A DNA stretch of 64,000 nucleotides from Pseudomonas sp. PDM14 (lineage in GTDB: Bacteria; Pseudomonadota; Gammaproteobacteria; Pseudomonadales; Pseudomonadaceae), in the NCBI RefSeq assembly GCF_014851905.1, contig NZ_JACVAQ010000001.1:1736001-1800000 (forward strand), written 5' to 3'. Below are positions 55,596-64,000 of this stretch, piece by piece. A model generated the notes under the pieces. It saw only the letters and a list, made by a program, of their open reading frames with translations. It was not told the origin of the DNA and searched no databases. The position numbers and the translations under genes are program-made. Numbering within the stretch: the first letter of the stretch is position 1; each line of letters starts with the position of its first letter.

Positions 55596-55640
55596 GTGCT
55601 CTTTAGACTGGCGCACCTTGTCCGATCACGAGCAGCGTCG

Positions 55641-56780
55641 ATGTCGACCGCCTTCCCCGAAGACTCCGTCGGTCTGGTCACCCCGCAGACCGCCCATTTT
55701 GCCGAGCCTCTGGCATTGGTCAGCGGGCGCACGCTCGAACAGTACGACCTGGTCTACGAGACCTACGGCACGCTGAACGCCAGCGCCAGCAACGCCGTGC
55801 TGATCTGCCACGCCCTCTCCGGCCACCATCACGCCGCCGGCTACCACAGCGAAGACGAGCGCAAGCCCGGCTGGTGGGACAGCTGCATCGGCCCGGGCAA
55901 GCCAATCGACACCCAGAAATTCTTCGTCGTCAGCCTCAACAACCTCGGTGGCTGCAACGGCTCCACCGGCCCGGCCAGCGTCAACCCGGCCACCGGCCGC
56001 GTGTTCGGCGCCGACTTCCCGGTGATGACCGTGGAAGACTGGGTGCATAGCCAGGCGCGCTTGGCCGACCTGCTCGGCGTCCAGCAGTGGGCCGCCGTGG
56101 TCGGCGGCAGCCTGGGCGGCATGCAGGCCCTGCAGTGGACCATCAGCTACCCCGAGCGCATCCGTCATTGCCTGTCGATCGCCTCGGCGCCGCGCCTGTC
56201 GGCGGAGAACATCGCCTTCAACGAAGTGGCGCGCCAGGCGATCCTCACCGACCCGGACTTCCACGGCGGGCACTTCCACGAACAGGGCGTAATCCCCAAG
56301 CGCGGCCTGATGCTGGCGCGCATGGTCGGCCACATCACCTACCTGTCCGACGAGGCCATGGGCGAGAAATTCGGCCGCGGACTGAAGGCCGACAAGCTCA
56401 ACTACGACTTCCACAGCGTCGAGTTCCAGGTCGAGAGCTACCTGCGCTATCAGGGCGAAGAGTTCTCCGGGCGCTTCGACGCCAACACCTACCTGCTGAT
56501 GACCAAGGCGCTGGATTACTTCGACCCTGCCGCCGCCCACGACGGCGACCTGGTCAAGACCCTGGCGGTGGCCAAGGCCGACTTCTGCCTGATGTCCTTC
56601 ACCACCGACTGGCGCTTCTCCCCGGCGCGCTCGCAGGAAGTGGTCAAGGCGCTGATCGCGGCGAAGAAGAACGTCTGCTACCTGGAGATCGACGCACCGC
56701 AGGGCCACGACGCCTTCCTCATGCCGATCCCGCGCTATCGCCAGGCCTTCAGCAGCTACATGAACAGGATTGTGGTGTAA
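55641..56780 (+). CDS. metX: Homoserine O-succinyltransferase/acetyltransferase MetX
   Basis: First step of methionine synthesis: acylates homoserine. The 379-residue alpha/beta hydrolase-fold enzyme has the nucleophile elbow [12 protein letters not shown], catalytic Asp region [14 protein letters not shown] and catalytic His in GHDAFLMP. Family blocks [13 protein letters not shown] and [12 protein letters not shown] are present. The Pseudomonas MetX at this locus uses succinyl-CoA, which I infer here. The start at 55641 ([13 protein letters not shown]) gives the usual 379 residues. metW follows after two bases. Confidence 0.96.
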   Translation: MSTAFPEDSVGLVTPQTAHFAEPLALVSGRTLEQYDLVYETYGTLNASASNAVLICHALSGHHHAAGYHSEDERKPGWWDSCIGPGKPIDTQKFFVVSLNNLGGCNGSTGPASVNPATGRVFGADFPVMTVEDWVHSQARLADLLGVQQWAAVVGGSLGGMQALQWTISYPERIRHCLSIASAPRLSAENIAFNEVARQAILTDPDFHGGHFHEQGVIPKRGLMLARMVGHITYLSDEAMGEKFGRGLKADKLNYDFHSVEFQVESYLRYQGEEFSGRFDANTYLLMTKALDYFDPAAAHDGDLVKTLAVAKADFCLMSFTTDWRFSPARSQEVVKALIAAKKNVCYLEIDAPQGHDAFLMPIPRYRQAFSSYMNRIVV

Positions 56781-56782
56781 CC

Positions 56783-57403
56783 ATGCGCGCCGACCTGGAA
56801 ATCATCCAAGACTGGATTCCCGCGGGCAGCCGCGTGCTCGACCTAGGCTGTGGCGACGGCGAACTGCTGGCCTGGCTGCACGCGCACAAGCAGGTCAGCG
56901 GCTACGGCCTGGAAATCGACCCGGACAAGATCGCCACGTGTATCGAACGTGGGGTCAACGTGATCGAGCAGGACCTCGACCTGGGCCTGGGCAATTTCGC
57001 CAGCAACAGCTTCGACGTGGTGGTGATGACCCAGTCGCTGCAGGCCCTGCACTACCCGGACAAGGTCCTGCGCGAAATGCTTCGCGTCGGCCGCACCTGC
57101 ATCATCACCTTCCCCAACTTCGCCCACTGGCGCTGCCGCTGGTACCTGGCACGCAACGGGCGCATGCCGGTGTCGGACTTCCTGCCGTACACCTGGTACA
57201 ACACGCCGAACATCCACTTCTGCACCTTCGAGGACTTCGAGCGTCTGTGCCGCGATCAGAACGCGCGCGTCGAAGAGCGCCTGGCCGTCGACCACGAACA
57301 CCGCCACAACCTCGGCAGCCGGCTATGGCCTAACCTGTTGGGTGAGATCGGCATCTATCGCGTCAGCGGCCCCGGCCTGACCGATCACCGCATCGCCGTC
57401 TGA
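56783..57403 (+). CDS. metW: Methionine biosynthesis protein MetW
   Basis: A 206-residue class I methyltransferase-fold protein required for full MetX activity in Pseudomonas-type methionine synthesis. It begins MRADLEIIQDWIPAGSRVLD, motif I is VLDLGCGDGELLAWL and the family block is TFPNFAHWRCRWYLARNGRM. The start at 56783 lies two bases after the metX stop codon, so the pair is coupled. Confidence 0.96.
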   Translation: MRADLEIIQDWIPAGSRVLDLGCGDGELLAWLHAHKQVSGYGLEIDPDKIATCIERGVNVIEQDLDLGLGNFASNSFDVVVMTQSLQALHYPDKVLREMLRVGRTCIITFPNFAHWRCRWYLARNGRMPVSDFLPYTWYNTPNIHFCTFEDFERLCRDQNARVEERLAVDHEHRHNLGSRLWPNLLGEIGIYRVSGPGLTDHRIAV

Positions 57404-57425
57404 ACCGACGGCCACGGAGAACCCC

Positions 57426-57845
57426 ATGTCCCGCTTCGCATCCTTACTGCTCTGCCTGCTGGTTGCCCTGCCCGCCTTTGCCGAACGCAAACAGAGCTTC
57501 GGTGACCTCGACGTGCACTACAGCGTGTTCAACTCCAGCTTCCTGCAACCGGACATCGCCGCCGCAGCCGGCCTGACGCGCAGCAAAACCGGCGGCGTGG
57601 TCAACGTTTCCGCCCTGCGCGCCGGCAAACCCGGCCCCGCGCAAGTGACCGGGCAGATCAAGAACCTGCTCGGCCAGACCAGCACCCTGACCTTCCGCCA
57701 GGTGCTGGAAAGCGGCGCGGTGTACTACCTCGCCGAATTCCCGCTGCGTGAGCGCGAGATCCTCACCTTCACCCTGAACGTGCAGGTCGGCGACGCCGCG
57801 CCGCACAGCTTCACGTTCAACCAGGAAGTGTTCCCCGACCCATGA
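57426..57845 (+). CDS. DUF4426 exported protein
   Basis: A 139-residue periplasmic protein. The signal peptide [19 protein letters not shown] is cleaved before [20 protein letters not shown], the DUF4426 signature. The remainder is beta-rich. Function unknown. It overlaps rdgB by 4 bp (ATGA) and follows metW by 22 bp, the conserved Pseudomonas order. Confidence 0.9.
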   Translation: MSRFASLLLCLLVALPAFAERKQSFGDLDVHYSVFNSSFLQPDIAAAAGLTRSKTGGVVNVSALRAGKPGPAQVTGQIKNLLGQTSTLTFRQVLESGAVYYLAEFPLREREILTFTLNVQVGDAAPHSFTFNQEVFPDP

Positions 57846-58438
57846 TGCCGTTCAGCGAAATCGTCCTCGCCAGCCACAACGCCGGCAAGCTCAAGGAACT
57901 CCAGGCCATGCTCGGCGACGCCGTGCGGGTGCGCTCGGTCGGCGAGTTCTCCGCCGTCGAGCCGGAGGAAACCGGCCTGTCGTTCATCGAGAACGCCATC
58001 CTCAAGGCGCGCAACGCCGCCCGCGTGTCCGGCCTGCCAGCGCTGGCCGACGACTCCGGCCTGGCGGTGGACTTCCTCGGCGGTGCGCCGGGCATCTACT
58101 CGGCGCGCTACGCCGACGGCCAGGGTGACGCGGCGAACAACGCCAAGCTGCTCGATGCCCTGAAGGATGTGGCGGACGCCGAGCGCGGCGCCCAGTTCGT
58201 CTGCGCGCTGGCCCTGGTGCGGCATGCCGACGACCCGCTGCCGATCATCTGCGAAGGTCTCTGGCACGGCAGCATCCTGCGCGAGGCTCGCGGCGTGCAT
58301 GGCTTCGGTTATGACCCGCTGTTCTGGGTCGCCGAACGCAACTGCTCCAGCGCCGAGCTGGCGTCGGTCGACAAGAACCAGATCAGCCACCGCGCCCGCG
58401 CCATGGCCCTGCTCAAGCAGCGTCTGGGCCTGGTGTGA
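57842..58438 (+). CDS. rdgB: dITP/XTP pyrophosphatase RdgB
   Basis: Removes non-canonical purine nucleotides (dITP, XTP) before they enter DNA. The 198-residue protein has the family start [15 protein letters not shown], the active-site [20 protein letters not shown] and the C-terminal [11 protein letters not shown] and [10 protein letters not shown]. Tandem ATGs at 57842 leave the exact start uncertain by one codon. The stop codon overlaps the hemW GTG. Confidence 0.97.
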   Translation: MMPFSEIVLASHNAGKLKELQAMLGDAVRVRSVGEFSAVEPEETGLSFIENAILKARNAARVSGLPALADDSGLAVDFLGGAPGIYSARYADGQGDAANNAKLLDALKDVADAERGAQFVCALALVRHADDPLPIICEGLWHGSILREARGVHGFGYDPLFWVAERNCSSAELASVDKNQISHRARAMALLKQRLGLV

Positions 58439-59724
58439 GCAAGCCGCCCTCACCCCCGGCTCCCCTCCCCGGGGGGAAGGGGAGCACTGGCACCTCGACC
58501 CTGACTTCCACTGCAGCAACGATTGAACTCATAGCCTCAAGCAGCGCTAACCCCTCGCGCGCCGGGAGAGAGGTTCGGGCGAGGGACTTTCAACTGCCGC
58601 CCCTGGCGCTCTACATCCACATCCCGTGGTGCGTGCGCAAATGCCCGTACTGCGACTTCAACTCCCACGCCGCCGGCCCGGAGTTGCCCGAGGACGCCTA
58701 CGTCGATGCCCTGCTCGCCGACCTCGACGCCGACCTCGGCCATGTTCACGGCCGCACCCTGACCTCGATCTTCTTCGGCGGGGGCACGCCCAGCCTGTTC
58801 TCCGCCAAGGCACTGGGCCGGTTGCTGCAGGGCGTCGAACGCCGCGTGCCGTTCGCCGCCAACATCGAGATCACCCTGGAAGCCAACCCCGGCACCTTCG
58901 AGCAGGCCAAGTTCCGCGACTACCGCAGCCTCGGCATCAACCGCCTGTCGATCGGCGTACAGAGTTTCCGGGAGGCCAAGCTCAAGGCCCTCGGCCGCAT
59001 TCACGACGGCCATGAGGCGATCCGCGCCGCCGACATGGCGCGCGCGGCCGGCTTCGATAACTTCAACCTGGATCTGATGCACGGCCTGCCCGACCAGTCC
59101 ATCGACGACGCACTGTTCGACCTGCGCACCGCCATCGCCCAGCAACCGACACACCTGTCCTGGTACCAGCTGACCATGGAGCCGAACACGGTGTTCTGGA
59201 GCCAGCCGCCGCAGCTGCCCGAGGACGACCTGCTGTGGGACATCCAGGAAGCCGGCCAGGCCCTGCTCGCCGCCGAGGGTTACGCGCAGTACGAGATCTC
59301 CGCCTACGCCCAGCACGGGCGGGCGGCGCGGCACAACCTCAACTACTGGACCTTCGGCGACTTCCTCGGCATTGGCGCCGGCGCCCACGCCAAGCTGAGC
59401 GACCCGGCAGGGCGCATCGCGCGTACCTGGAAAACCCGTCTGCCCAAGGACTACCTCGACCCGGCCAAGGCCTTCCAGGCCGGCGAGCGCGTGCTCGAAG
59501 CCGACGAGCTGCCATTCGAATTCCTCATCAATGCCCTGCGCCTGACCGACGGCGTGGCAGCCGAGCTGTTCAGCCAACGCACCGGCCTGCCACTCTCCTC
59601 ACTCGCAGAAGCCCGACGCAGTGCCGAACAGCGCAGGCTATTGCTCGCCGACCCGACGCGCCTGGCCGCCAGCCGCGAAGGCCAGCTGTTCCTCAACGAC
59701 CTGCTGCAGATCTTCCTCGACTGA
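58435..59724 (+). CDS. hemW: Radical-SAM haem chaperone HemW with a repeat-encoded N-terminal extension
   Basis: A 429-residue radical-SAM protein. The cluster motif CVRKCPYC gives Cys66, Cys70 and Cys73. [12 protein letters not shown], the SIGVQSF block and the haem-binding HNLNYW motif identify HemW, which delivers haem to respiratory proteins. The family core starts at about residue 54 ([12 protein letters not shown]). Residues 3-50 ([20 protein letters not shown]) are low-complexity and encoded by an intergenic-type repeat. The only in-frame start found before the core is the GTG at 58435, which overlaps the rdgB stop codon, so the extension appears to be translated. Confidence 0.93.
   Translation: MSKPPSPPAPLPGGKGSTGTSTLTSTAATIELIASSSANPSRAGREVRARDFQLPPLALYIHIPWCVRKCPYCDFNSHAAGPELPEDAYVDALLADLDADLGHVHGRTLTSIFFGGGTPSLFSAKALGRLLQGVERRVPFAANIEITLEANPGTFEQAKFRDYRSLGINRLSIGVQSFREAKLKALGRIHDGHEAIRAADMARAAGFDNFNLDLMHGLPDQSIDDALFDLRTAIAQQPTHLSWYQLTMEPNTVFWSQPPQLPEDDLLWDIQEAGQALLAAEGYAQYEISAYAQHGRAARHNLNYWTFGDFLGIGAGAHAKLSDPAGRIARTWKTRLPKDYLDPAKAFQAGERVLEADELPFEFLINALRLTDGVAAELFSQRTGLPLSSLAEARRSAEQRRLLLADPTRLAASREGQLFLNDLLQIFLD
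58447..58585. repeat. Intergenic-type G/C repeat inserted in the 5' end of hemW
   Basis: About 139 bp with a left hairpin GCTCCCCTCCCC/GGGGAAGGGGAGC (58459-58485, one mismatch) and a right hairpin CCCTCGC (58552-58558)/GCGAGGG (58579-58585). Its CCCTCACCCC-like ends resemble dispersed Pseudomonas repeats such as the one at 4014-4112. It is read in frame between the hemW start codon and the conserved domain. Confidence 0.7.
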
Positions 59725-59789
59725 CAGGCGCCACCCGCATCCGGTAGGCTATACGCCTGTTTTCAGCTCCGTTTCCCGGCGATTCTCGA

Positions 59790-60944
59790 GTGATTGATCC
59801 ACGCAGTATCATCTTCATCCTCGCAGCCCTGAGCCTGCTGATGTCCGTCGTGCTGTTCGCCATGCCGGCGTCGATCCGCGACCGCATCGGTGGCGCCCGG
59901 CACTGGAGCATGGCCATGCTGTTGCTGGCGGGCGCTTCGCTGCTGTTCGCCCTGCGCGACATCATCCCGGACCTGCTTTCGATTACCATCGCCAACATCG
60001 CCAGCCTGACCTCGGTGGCGATGATCTACGCCGGCAGCCGGGCCTTCTTCGACCTGCGCCCGCGCAATGGCGTGCTGGCCGCCGCGGTGATCATCACCTG
60101 CCTGACGATGATCGCCTGCACCTACTTCGTCGACCTGTTCGCCATGCGCGTGGTGATTTTCTCCGCACTCTCCGGCGCGCTGCTGTTCCTCTACGGCCTC
60201 GACGTCTCGCGCCGACGTCCACGCCAGTCAGGCCGCGCCGCGTTCCCTTATCTGTTCACCTCGGTGACGGTATTCTTCGATGTGCTGATCTCCTGCTTGC
60301 GCATCGTCAACGCCATCCGCATGCCCGACCCGGGCAGCAGCGATTTCTTCGCGCCGACGCTGATCAACGTCCTGTATTACTCCACCCACAGCCTGCTCGC
60401 CTTCTGCATCTCGGTCGGCTTCATCCTGATGCTCAACGAGCGCCTGCATGCCATGCTCGAGCACCAGCTCAGCCATGACCCGCTGACCAACGCCTATGCC
60501 CGCACCATCGTCATCGAGATGACCCAGCGCGCACTGGCGTCGGGGCGCAGCCCGGTATCGCTACTGCTGCTCGATATCGACCACTTCAAGCAGGTCAACG
60601 ACGACCTCGGCCACCAGGCCGGCGACGCCGTGCTCAAGCACGTGGTGAACACCCTTGCCGACAGCCTGCGCCCGGACGAACCGTTGGGCCGCTACGGTGG
60701 CGAGGAATTCATCCTGCTGCTGCGCGGCGCCGCCGAAGCGCAGGCCCTGCGCGTGGCCGAACGCCTGCGCGAGCGGGTCGCCGGTACGCCGTATCCGCAC
60801 GGCGAAACGGCGCGACCGATCACCCTGAGCATTGGCTGCGCCACCGCGACCAGTGGGGAAACCCTCGAACAGCTACTACACCGGGCCGATGCCGCGCTCT
60901 ACCGAGCCAAGCGCGCCGGCCGCAACCAGGTGGCGCAGGGCTGA
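59790..60944 (+). CDS. Membrane-bound diguanylate cyclase (GGDEF)
   Basis: A 384-residue protein. The N-terminal half has about seven hydrophobic stretches, from IIFILAALSLLMSVVLFAMP to YYSTHSLLAFCISVGFILML. The C-terminal GGDEF domain begins DPLTNAYART, with LLLDIDHFKQVNDDLGHQAG and the catalytic signature GGEEF (303-307). No RxxD inhibitory site precedes it (LRPDEPLGRYGG), so product inhibition is not expected. It likely makes cyclic-di-GMP in response to a membrane signal. Start is GTG at 59790. It is 28 bp upstream of the DUF3392 gene. Confidence 0.92.
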   Translation: MIDPRSIIFILAALSLLMSVVLFAMPASIRDRIGGARHWSMAMLLLAGASLLFALRDIIPDLLSITIANIASLTSVAMIYAGSRAFFDLRPRNGVLAAAVIITCLTMIACTYFVDLFAMRVVIFSALSGALLFLYGLDVSRRRPRQSGRAAFPYLFTSVTVFFDVLISCLRIVNAIRMPDPGSSDFFAPTLINVLYYSTHSLLAFCISVGFILMLNERLHAMLEHQLSHDPLTNAYARTIVIEMTQRALASGRSPVSLLLLDIDHFKQVNDDLGHQAGDAVLKHVVNTLADSLRPDEPLGRYGGEEFILLLRGAAEAQALRVAERLRERVAGTPYPHGETARPITLSIGCATATSGETLEQLLHRADAALYRAKRAGRNQVAQG

Positions 60945-60972
60945 CCCCCGCGCCGCCGCCCAAGGAGCAGCA

Positions 60973-61296
60973 ATGGATCTGTTACTGGACCTGATCGCCA
61001 CCCTCTCGCGCTGGAGCCGCAGCCACCTGTACGAAATCGCCCTGGCGATCATGGCCACGCTGTTCGTGCTGTTCGGCCCCGGCATCAATGCCTGGGTGCA
61101 GCGCTCGATCAGCGGCCTCAACTTCTTCCTGCGCACGCTGATCTTCGTCCTCATCTGCGCCGTCGGCTACGGCCTGGCGATCGTCTTCCTGACACCCTGG
61201 CTGGCGCAGGGCCTGGGCTATTTCAACAACTTCACCCTGGCGCCGGTGCTGCTACTGGTGTTCTTCCTGATCGGTGTTCTGGCCGACCGCAACTGA
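60973..61296 (+). CDS. DUF3392 family inner-membrane protein
   Basis: A 107-residue protein with three hydrophobic helices (ALAIMATLFVLFGPGI, LIFVLICAVGYGLAIVFL, LAPVLLLVFFLIGVLA). It begins MDLLLDLIATLSRWSRSHLY and matches DUF3392 in length and layout; function unknown. The start at 60973 is supported by AAGGAG; a longer frame overlapping the GGDEF gene is not conserved. It probably shares a transcript with the diguanylate cyclase. Confidence 0.88.
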   Translation: MDLLLDLIATLSRWSRSHLYEIALAIMATLFVLFGPGINAWVQRSISGLNFFLRTLIFVLICAVGYGLAIVFLTPWLAQGLGYFNNFTLAPVLLLVFFLIGVLADRN

Positions 61297-61310
61297 CGCA
61301 CTGGATTTGT

Positions 61311-61331
61311 GTAGGGTGCGCCATGCGCACC
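61311..61331. repeat. GTAGGG-type hairpin repeat after the DUF3392 gene
   Basis: GTAG followed by the perfect stem GGTGCGC (61315-61321)/GCGCACC (61325-61331) with a CAT loop. It is related to the elements at 10703 and 23599. Confidence 0.55.
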
Positions 61332-61406
61332 GCTTCGCTCCGTCGCGCCGCCTGCGGCAGCCTCGAATGCGCAGGCTGTGAGCACAACCCCGGATAGACA
61401 CGCATG

Positions 61407-61432
61407 AAAAAGCCGCCCGTAGGCGGCTTTTT
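61407..61432. terminator. Bidirectional terminator between the DUF3392 gene and pckA
   Basis: The stem AAAAAGCCGCC/GGCGGCTTTTT with a CGTA loop and A/T-tracts on both sides lies between convergent genes. Confidence 0.92.
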
Positions 61433-61446
61433 CGTTGGCGCGTCGC

Positions 61447-62988
61447 TTACAGCTGCGGGCCGGCGTTGCGGATAGCGTCGGACACGTCGAACTTCTTGAA
61501 GTTCTCGATGAACAGGCCAGCCAGGCCTTTTGCAGCTTCGTCGTAGGCGCTCTTGTCAGCCCAGGTGTTGCGCGGGTTGAGCAGATTAGTTTCGACGCCC
61601 GGAACGGCCTTCGGCACGCTCAGGTTGATGATCGGCAGTTGCTCGGTTTCGGTACCGATCAGCGCGCCGCTCTGGATCGCCGCGATCACGCCACGGGTGG
61701 TGGGGATGTTGAAGCGGCTGCCGACTCCGTAGCCACCACCGGTCCAGCCGGTGTTGACCAGGTAGACCTTGGAACCGAAGCCACGAATGCGCTTGATCAG
61801 CAGCTCGGCGTACTCGCCGGCCGGACGCGGGAAGAACGGTGCGCCGAAGCAGGTGGAGAAGGTCGACTTGATGCCGCCGCCGGAACCCATTTCGGTGGAA
61901 CCGACCAGCGCGGTGTAACCGGACAGGAAGTGGTAGGCCGCCTGCTCTTCGTTGAGGATCGACACCGGCGGCAGCACGCCCGTCAGGTCGCAGGTCAGGA
62001 AGATCACCGCGTTCGGCTCGCCACCGAGGTTCTTCTCGCTGCGCTTCTCGATCAGTTCCAGCGGGTAGGCCGCACGGCTGTTCTGGGTCAGGCTGTCGTC
62101 GGTGTAATCCGGCACGCGGTTCTCGTCGAGGACGACGTTTTCCAGCACGGCGCCGAACTGGATGGCTTTCCAGATCACCGGCTCGTTCTTCTCGGACAGG
62201 TCGATGCACTTGGCGTAGCAGCCGCCTTCGATGTTGAACACCACGCCCACGCCCCAGCCGTGCTCGTCATCGCCGATCAGGTAGCGCGACGGGTCGGCGG
62301 ACAGGGTGGTCTTGCCGGTGCCGGACAGGCCGAAGAACAGGGTGGTGTCGCCGTCTTCGCCGATGTTGGCGGCGCAGTGCATCGGCAGTACGTCGACTTC
62401 CGGCAGCAGGAAGTTCTGCACGGAGAACATGGCTTTCTTCATTTCACCGGCGTAACGCATGCCGGCGATCAGGACTTTCTTGGCGGCGAAGTTGAGGATC
62501 ACGCAGCCGTCGGAGTTGGTGCCATCACGCTCCGGCACGCACTCGAAGTTGGCGACGTTGAGCACTTGCCACTCGTCCTTGCCCGCCGGGTTGTACTGCT
62601 CCGGGTTGATGAACAGGCAACGGCCGAACAGGTTCTGCCAGGCGGTCTGGGTGGTCATCTTGACCGGCAGGTAGTGCGCATCGGCGGAACCGACATGGAC
62701 GTAGGAAACGAAGTGGTCCTGGGCGTTGTTGAACGCCTCGACGCGATCCCACAGGGCATCGAACTTGTCGGCCGGGAACGGGCGATTGATGCTGCCCCAG
62801 GCGATTTTCGCCTCGGTGGTCGGCTCCTGGACGATGAAACGGTCAACCGGCGAACGGCCGGTACGGTGACCGGTACGAACGACCAGAGAGCCATTGGCGG
62901 CCAATTCGCCTTCGCCCCGACGGATGGCCTCTTCGACCAGTTGGGCAGCGCTGATATCGGTGTAAACGGCGGTGTTGGCTTGCGTCAT
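61447..62988 (-). CDS. pckA: Phosphoenolpyruvate carboxykinase (ATP)
   Basis: Gluconeogenic enzyme that converts oxaloacetate and ATP to phosphoenolpyruvate, CO2 and ADP. The 513-residue protein has the P-loop [20 protein letters not shown], the upstream metal-binding [14 protein letters not shown] and [20 protein letters not shown], and the C-terminal [16 protein letters not shown]. The start at 62988 ([11 protein letters not shown]) follows GGGACC/CTC with a moderate ribosome-binding site. It is separated from hslO by 233 bp. Confidence 0.98.
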   Translation of the reverse strand: MTQANTAVYTDISAAQLVEEAIRRGEGELAANGSLVVRTGHRTGRSPVDRFIVQEPTTEAKIAWGSINRPFPADKFDALWDRVEAFNNAQDHFVSYVHVGSADAHYLPVKMTTQTAWQNLFGRCLFINPEQYNPAGKDEWQVLNVANFECVPERDGTNSDGCVILNFAAKKVLIAGMRYAGEMKKAMFSVQNFLLPEVDVLPMHCAANIGEDGDTTLFFGLSGTGKTTLSADPSRYLIGDDEHGWGVGVVFNIEGGCYAKCIDLSEKNEPVIWKAIQFGAVLENVVLDENRVPDYTDDSLTQNSRAAYPLELIEKRSEKNLGGEPNAVIFLTCDLTGVLPPVSILNEEQAAYHFLSGYTALVGSTEMGSGGGIKSTFSTCFGAPFFPRPAGEYAELLIKRIRGFGSKVYLVNTGWTGGGYGVGSRFNIPTTRGVIAAIQSGALIGTETEQLPIINLSVPKAVPGVETNLLNPRNTWADKSAYDEAAKGLAGLFIENFKKFDVSDAIRNAGPQL

Positions 62989-63025
62989 GAGGGTCCCCGT
63001 CGGCGGTGGGCCGAGTCTTCCAAAC

Positions 63026-63051
63026 GTGTGTAGTGAAAACAGGATTCAACT
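63026..63051. promoter_or_regulatory. Imperfect inverted repeat upstream of pckA
   Basis: TGTAGTGAAAACAGG followed by ATTCAACTACA forms an imperfect dyad (TGTAGT/ACTACA) about 40-65 bp upstream of the pckA start codon, within the pckA promoter region. It could be a regulator site. The rest of the 233-bp pckA-hslO gap shows no gene. Confidence 0.35.
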
Positions 63052-63221
63052 ACATCGATAAAAAAGTCGCGGGAGTATGCCAGAAAAGCACGCTCCTTGG
63101 CAGCCTCTGATCCATCTACGCGATCGATAGGCGCACGCTATGCGTGACGAGGCCGGCGCTGCACATCAGGGAGCCGCAACGCCGGCTGGCGCTGGCGTCT
63201 CCCGAGCATTGGAGGCGGATT

Positions 63222-64000
63222 TCAGTGCCGGGTTTCCGACGGCCCGTCGCTGCCGCCACCGGCGAACAGCTGATCCACGTCGGCGGCATCGAAGGCATAG
63301 CGTTCGTTGCAGAACTGACAGTCGATCACCAGATTGCCGTGCTGTTCGGTGAGCAGCTGGCGAGCATCGGCATGGCCCAGGCTGATCAGAGCACGGGTTG
63401 AGCGTTCACGCGAGCAGCTGCAGCGGAAACGGATCGCGTGCGGGTCGAACAGCAGCACGGTTTCCTCGTGGTACAGGCGATGCAGCAGGGTCTCGTTGTC
63501 CAGGCCGAGCAGTTCTTCGGCGGTCAGCGTGTTGGCCAGGGTCTCGGCATGCTGCCAGCTGGCTTCACGCTCCTCGGCGTCCGGCAGGCGCGCCGCCGGC
63601 AACTGTTGCAGCAGCAGGCCGCGGGCACGCTGGCCATCGGCGCGAAGCCAGAAGCGCGTCGGCAGCTGTTCGGAGTTGGCGAAGTACGCCGACAGCGCGT
63701 CGGCCAGGCTATCGCCCTCCATCGCCACGATGCCTTGATAGCGCTGGCCCTGGGCCGGATCGACGGTGACCGCCAGGGTGCCCTCGGGCATCAGCTCGCG
63801 CATGCCGTCGCCGGGCTGGATTTGCTCGGCGTGGTAGCGGGCGATGCCGCGCACTTCGCGCTCGCTGGAGCACTCGATCATCAGCAGCGGCACCGCGCCG
63901 GCGGAACGTGCCTGCAGAATCAGCAGGCCGTCGAACTTCATGGTACCGACCAGCAGCGCCGCAGCGGCAAGCATTTCGCCAAGCAGCTGGGCCACCGGCT
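63222..64000 (-). CDS. hslO: Redox-regulated chaperone Hsp33 (5' end cut by window edge)
   Basis: Cytosolic holdase chaperone activated by oxidation. The visible 259 codons include the N-terminal dimer domain ([20 protein letters not shown]) and the C-terminal zinc redox switch with CSC (FRCSCSRER) and CQFC ([10 protein letters not shown]), the four cysteines that bind Zn2+ in the reduced form. The open frame continues beyond base 64000, so about 30-40 N-terminal residues are missing; an internal ATG at 63995 is not the real start. Confidence 0.95.
   Translation of the reverse strand, partial: PVAQLLGEMLAAAALLVGTMKFDGLLILQARSAGAVPLLMIECSSEREVRGIARYHAEQIQPGDGMRELMPEGTLAVTVDPAQGQRYQGIVAMEGDSLADALSAYFANSEQLPTRFWLRADGQRARGLLLQQLPAARLPDAEEREASWQHAETLANTLTAEELLGLDNETLLHRLYHEETVLLFDPHAIRFRCSCSRERSTRALISLGHADARQLLTEQHGNLVIDCQFCNERYAFDAADVDQLFAGGGSDGPSETRH

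Noticed and set aside
55544..55640. A copy of the metK-type palindrome upstream of metX
   Set aside because: The region has only a GC-rich hairpin; nothing resembles AATATCAAAA/TTTTGATATT.
61435..63033. A 532-codon plus-strand frame
   Set aside because: Antisense to pckA.

Overview
The window is a GC-rich chromosomal segment of a Pseudomonas-type gammaproteobacterium. The main reason is gene content and order: tkt-epd-pgk-fba, metK with an ArsR-methyltransferase gene, ahcY-metF behind an S-adenosylhomocysteine (SAH) riboswitch, the complete Pil-Chp cluster (pilGHIJK-chpABCDE), gshB-tonB-yqgE-ruvX-pyrR-pyrB-pyrC', pilTU and yggS-proC-yggT-yggU-metX-metW-DUF4426-rdgB-hemW all follow the order known from Pseudomonas aeruginosa, with local additions. 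It looks like core genome: no phage, integrase, transposase, CRISPR array, rRNA or tRNA was found. The species cannot be fixed from this window alone.

Layout. 1-6112 (minus strand): sugar-phosphate enzymes tkt, epd, pgk and fba (fba cut by the window edge), with two small lipoprotein genes between pgk and fba. 6281-8590: a 28-bp palindrome, an ArsR-methyltransferase fusion gene and metK with a clear terminator. 8611-12423: small membrane and periplasmic proteins, the LigB DNA ligase, a cytochrome c'-like lipoprotein and an acyl-CoA thioesterase. 12542-15110: promoter, SAH riboswitch, ahcY and metF. 15229-24243: a periplasmic solute-binding protein, an RhlE-type RNA helicase, the cytochrome b561/YceI pair, an FAD amine oxidase, bioA, rsmE and chpE. 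24355-38977 (minus strand): the chemosensory system that controls type IV pilus twitching and cAMP signalling, including the 2604-residue ChpA kinase. 39225-45065 (plus strand): gshB, tonB, yqgE, ruvX and the pyrimidine genes. 45124-48286: a TM2 gene and a two-gene radical-SAM/uracil-DNA-glycosylase operon under a LexA box. 48291-50592 (minus strand): the retraction ATPases pilU and pilT. 50665-61296 (plus strand): yggS, proC, yggT, yggU, a dynamin-like GTPase, metX, metW, DUF4426, rdgB, hemW, a GGDEF protein and a DUF3392 protein. 61447-64000 (minus strand): pckA and the C-terminal part of hslO.

How the genes work together. Methionine/SAM metabolism recurs: metX-metW (homoserine acylation), metF (methyl donor), metK (SAM synthesis) and ahcY (SAH removal). 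Two control devices sit in this set: the SAH riboswitch, and a probable SAM- or SAH-responsive ArsR-type regulator with a palindromic operator. Type IV pili are represented by the whole Pil-Chp pathway and by the retraction motors PilT and PilU.

The best candidate for an under-described system is at 45597-48286. A radical-SAM protein with a helix-hairpin-helix domain is translationally coupled to a DUF4130-uracil-DNA-glycosylase fusion. The glycosylase keeps a UdgX-like motif and the candidate uracil-crosslinking histidine. The operon lies directly behind a consensus SOS box inside a 30-bp perfect palindrome. This suggests a DNA-damage-induced repair or base-processing module. Other unusual points are two repeat elements placed at translation starts (yggU and hemW), a hexanucleotide microsatellite inside chpA, and an orphan dynamin-like GTPase.
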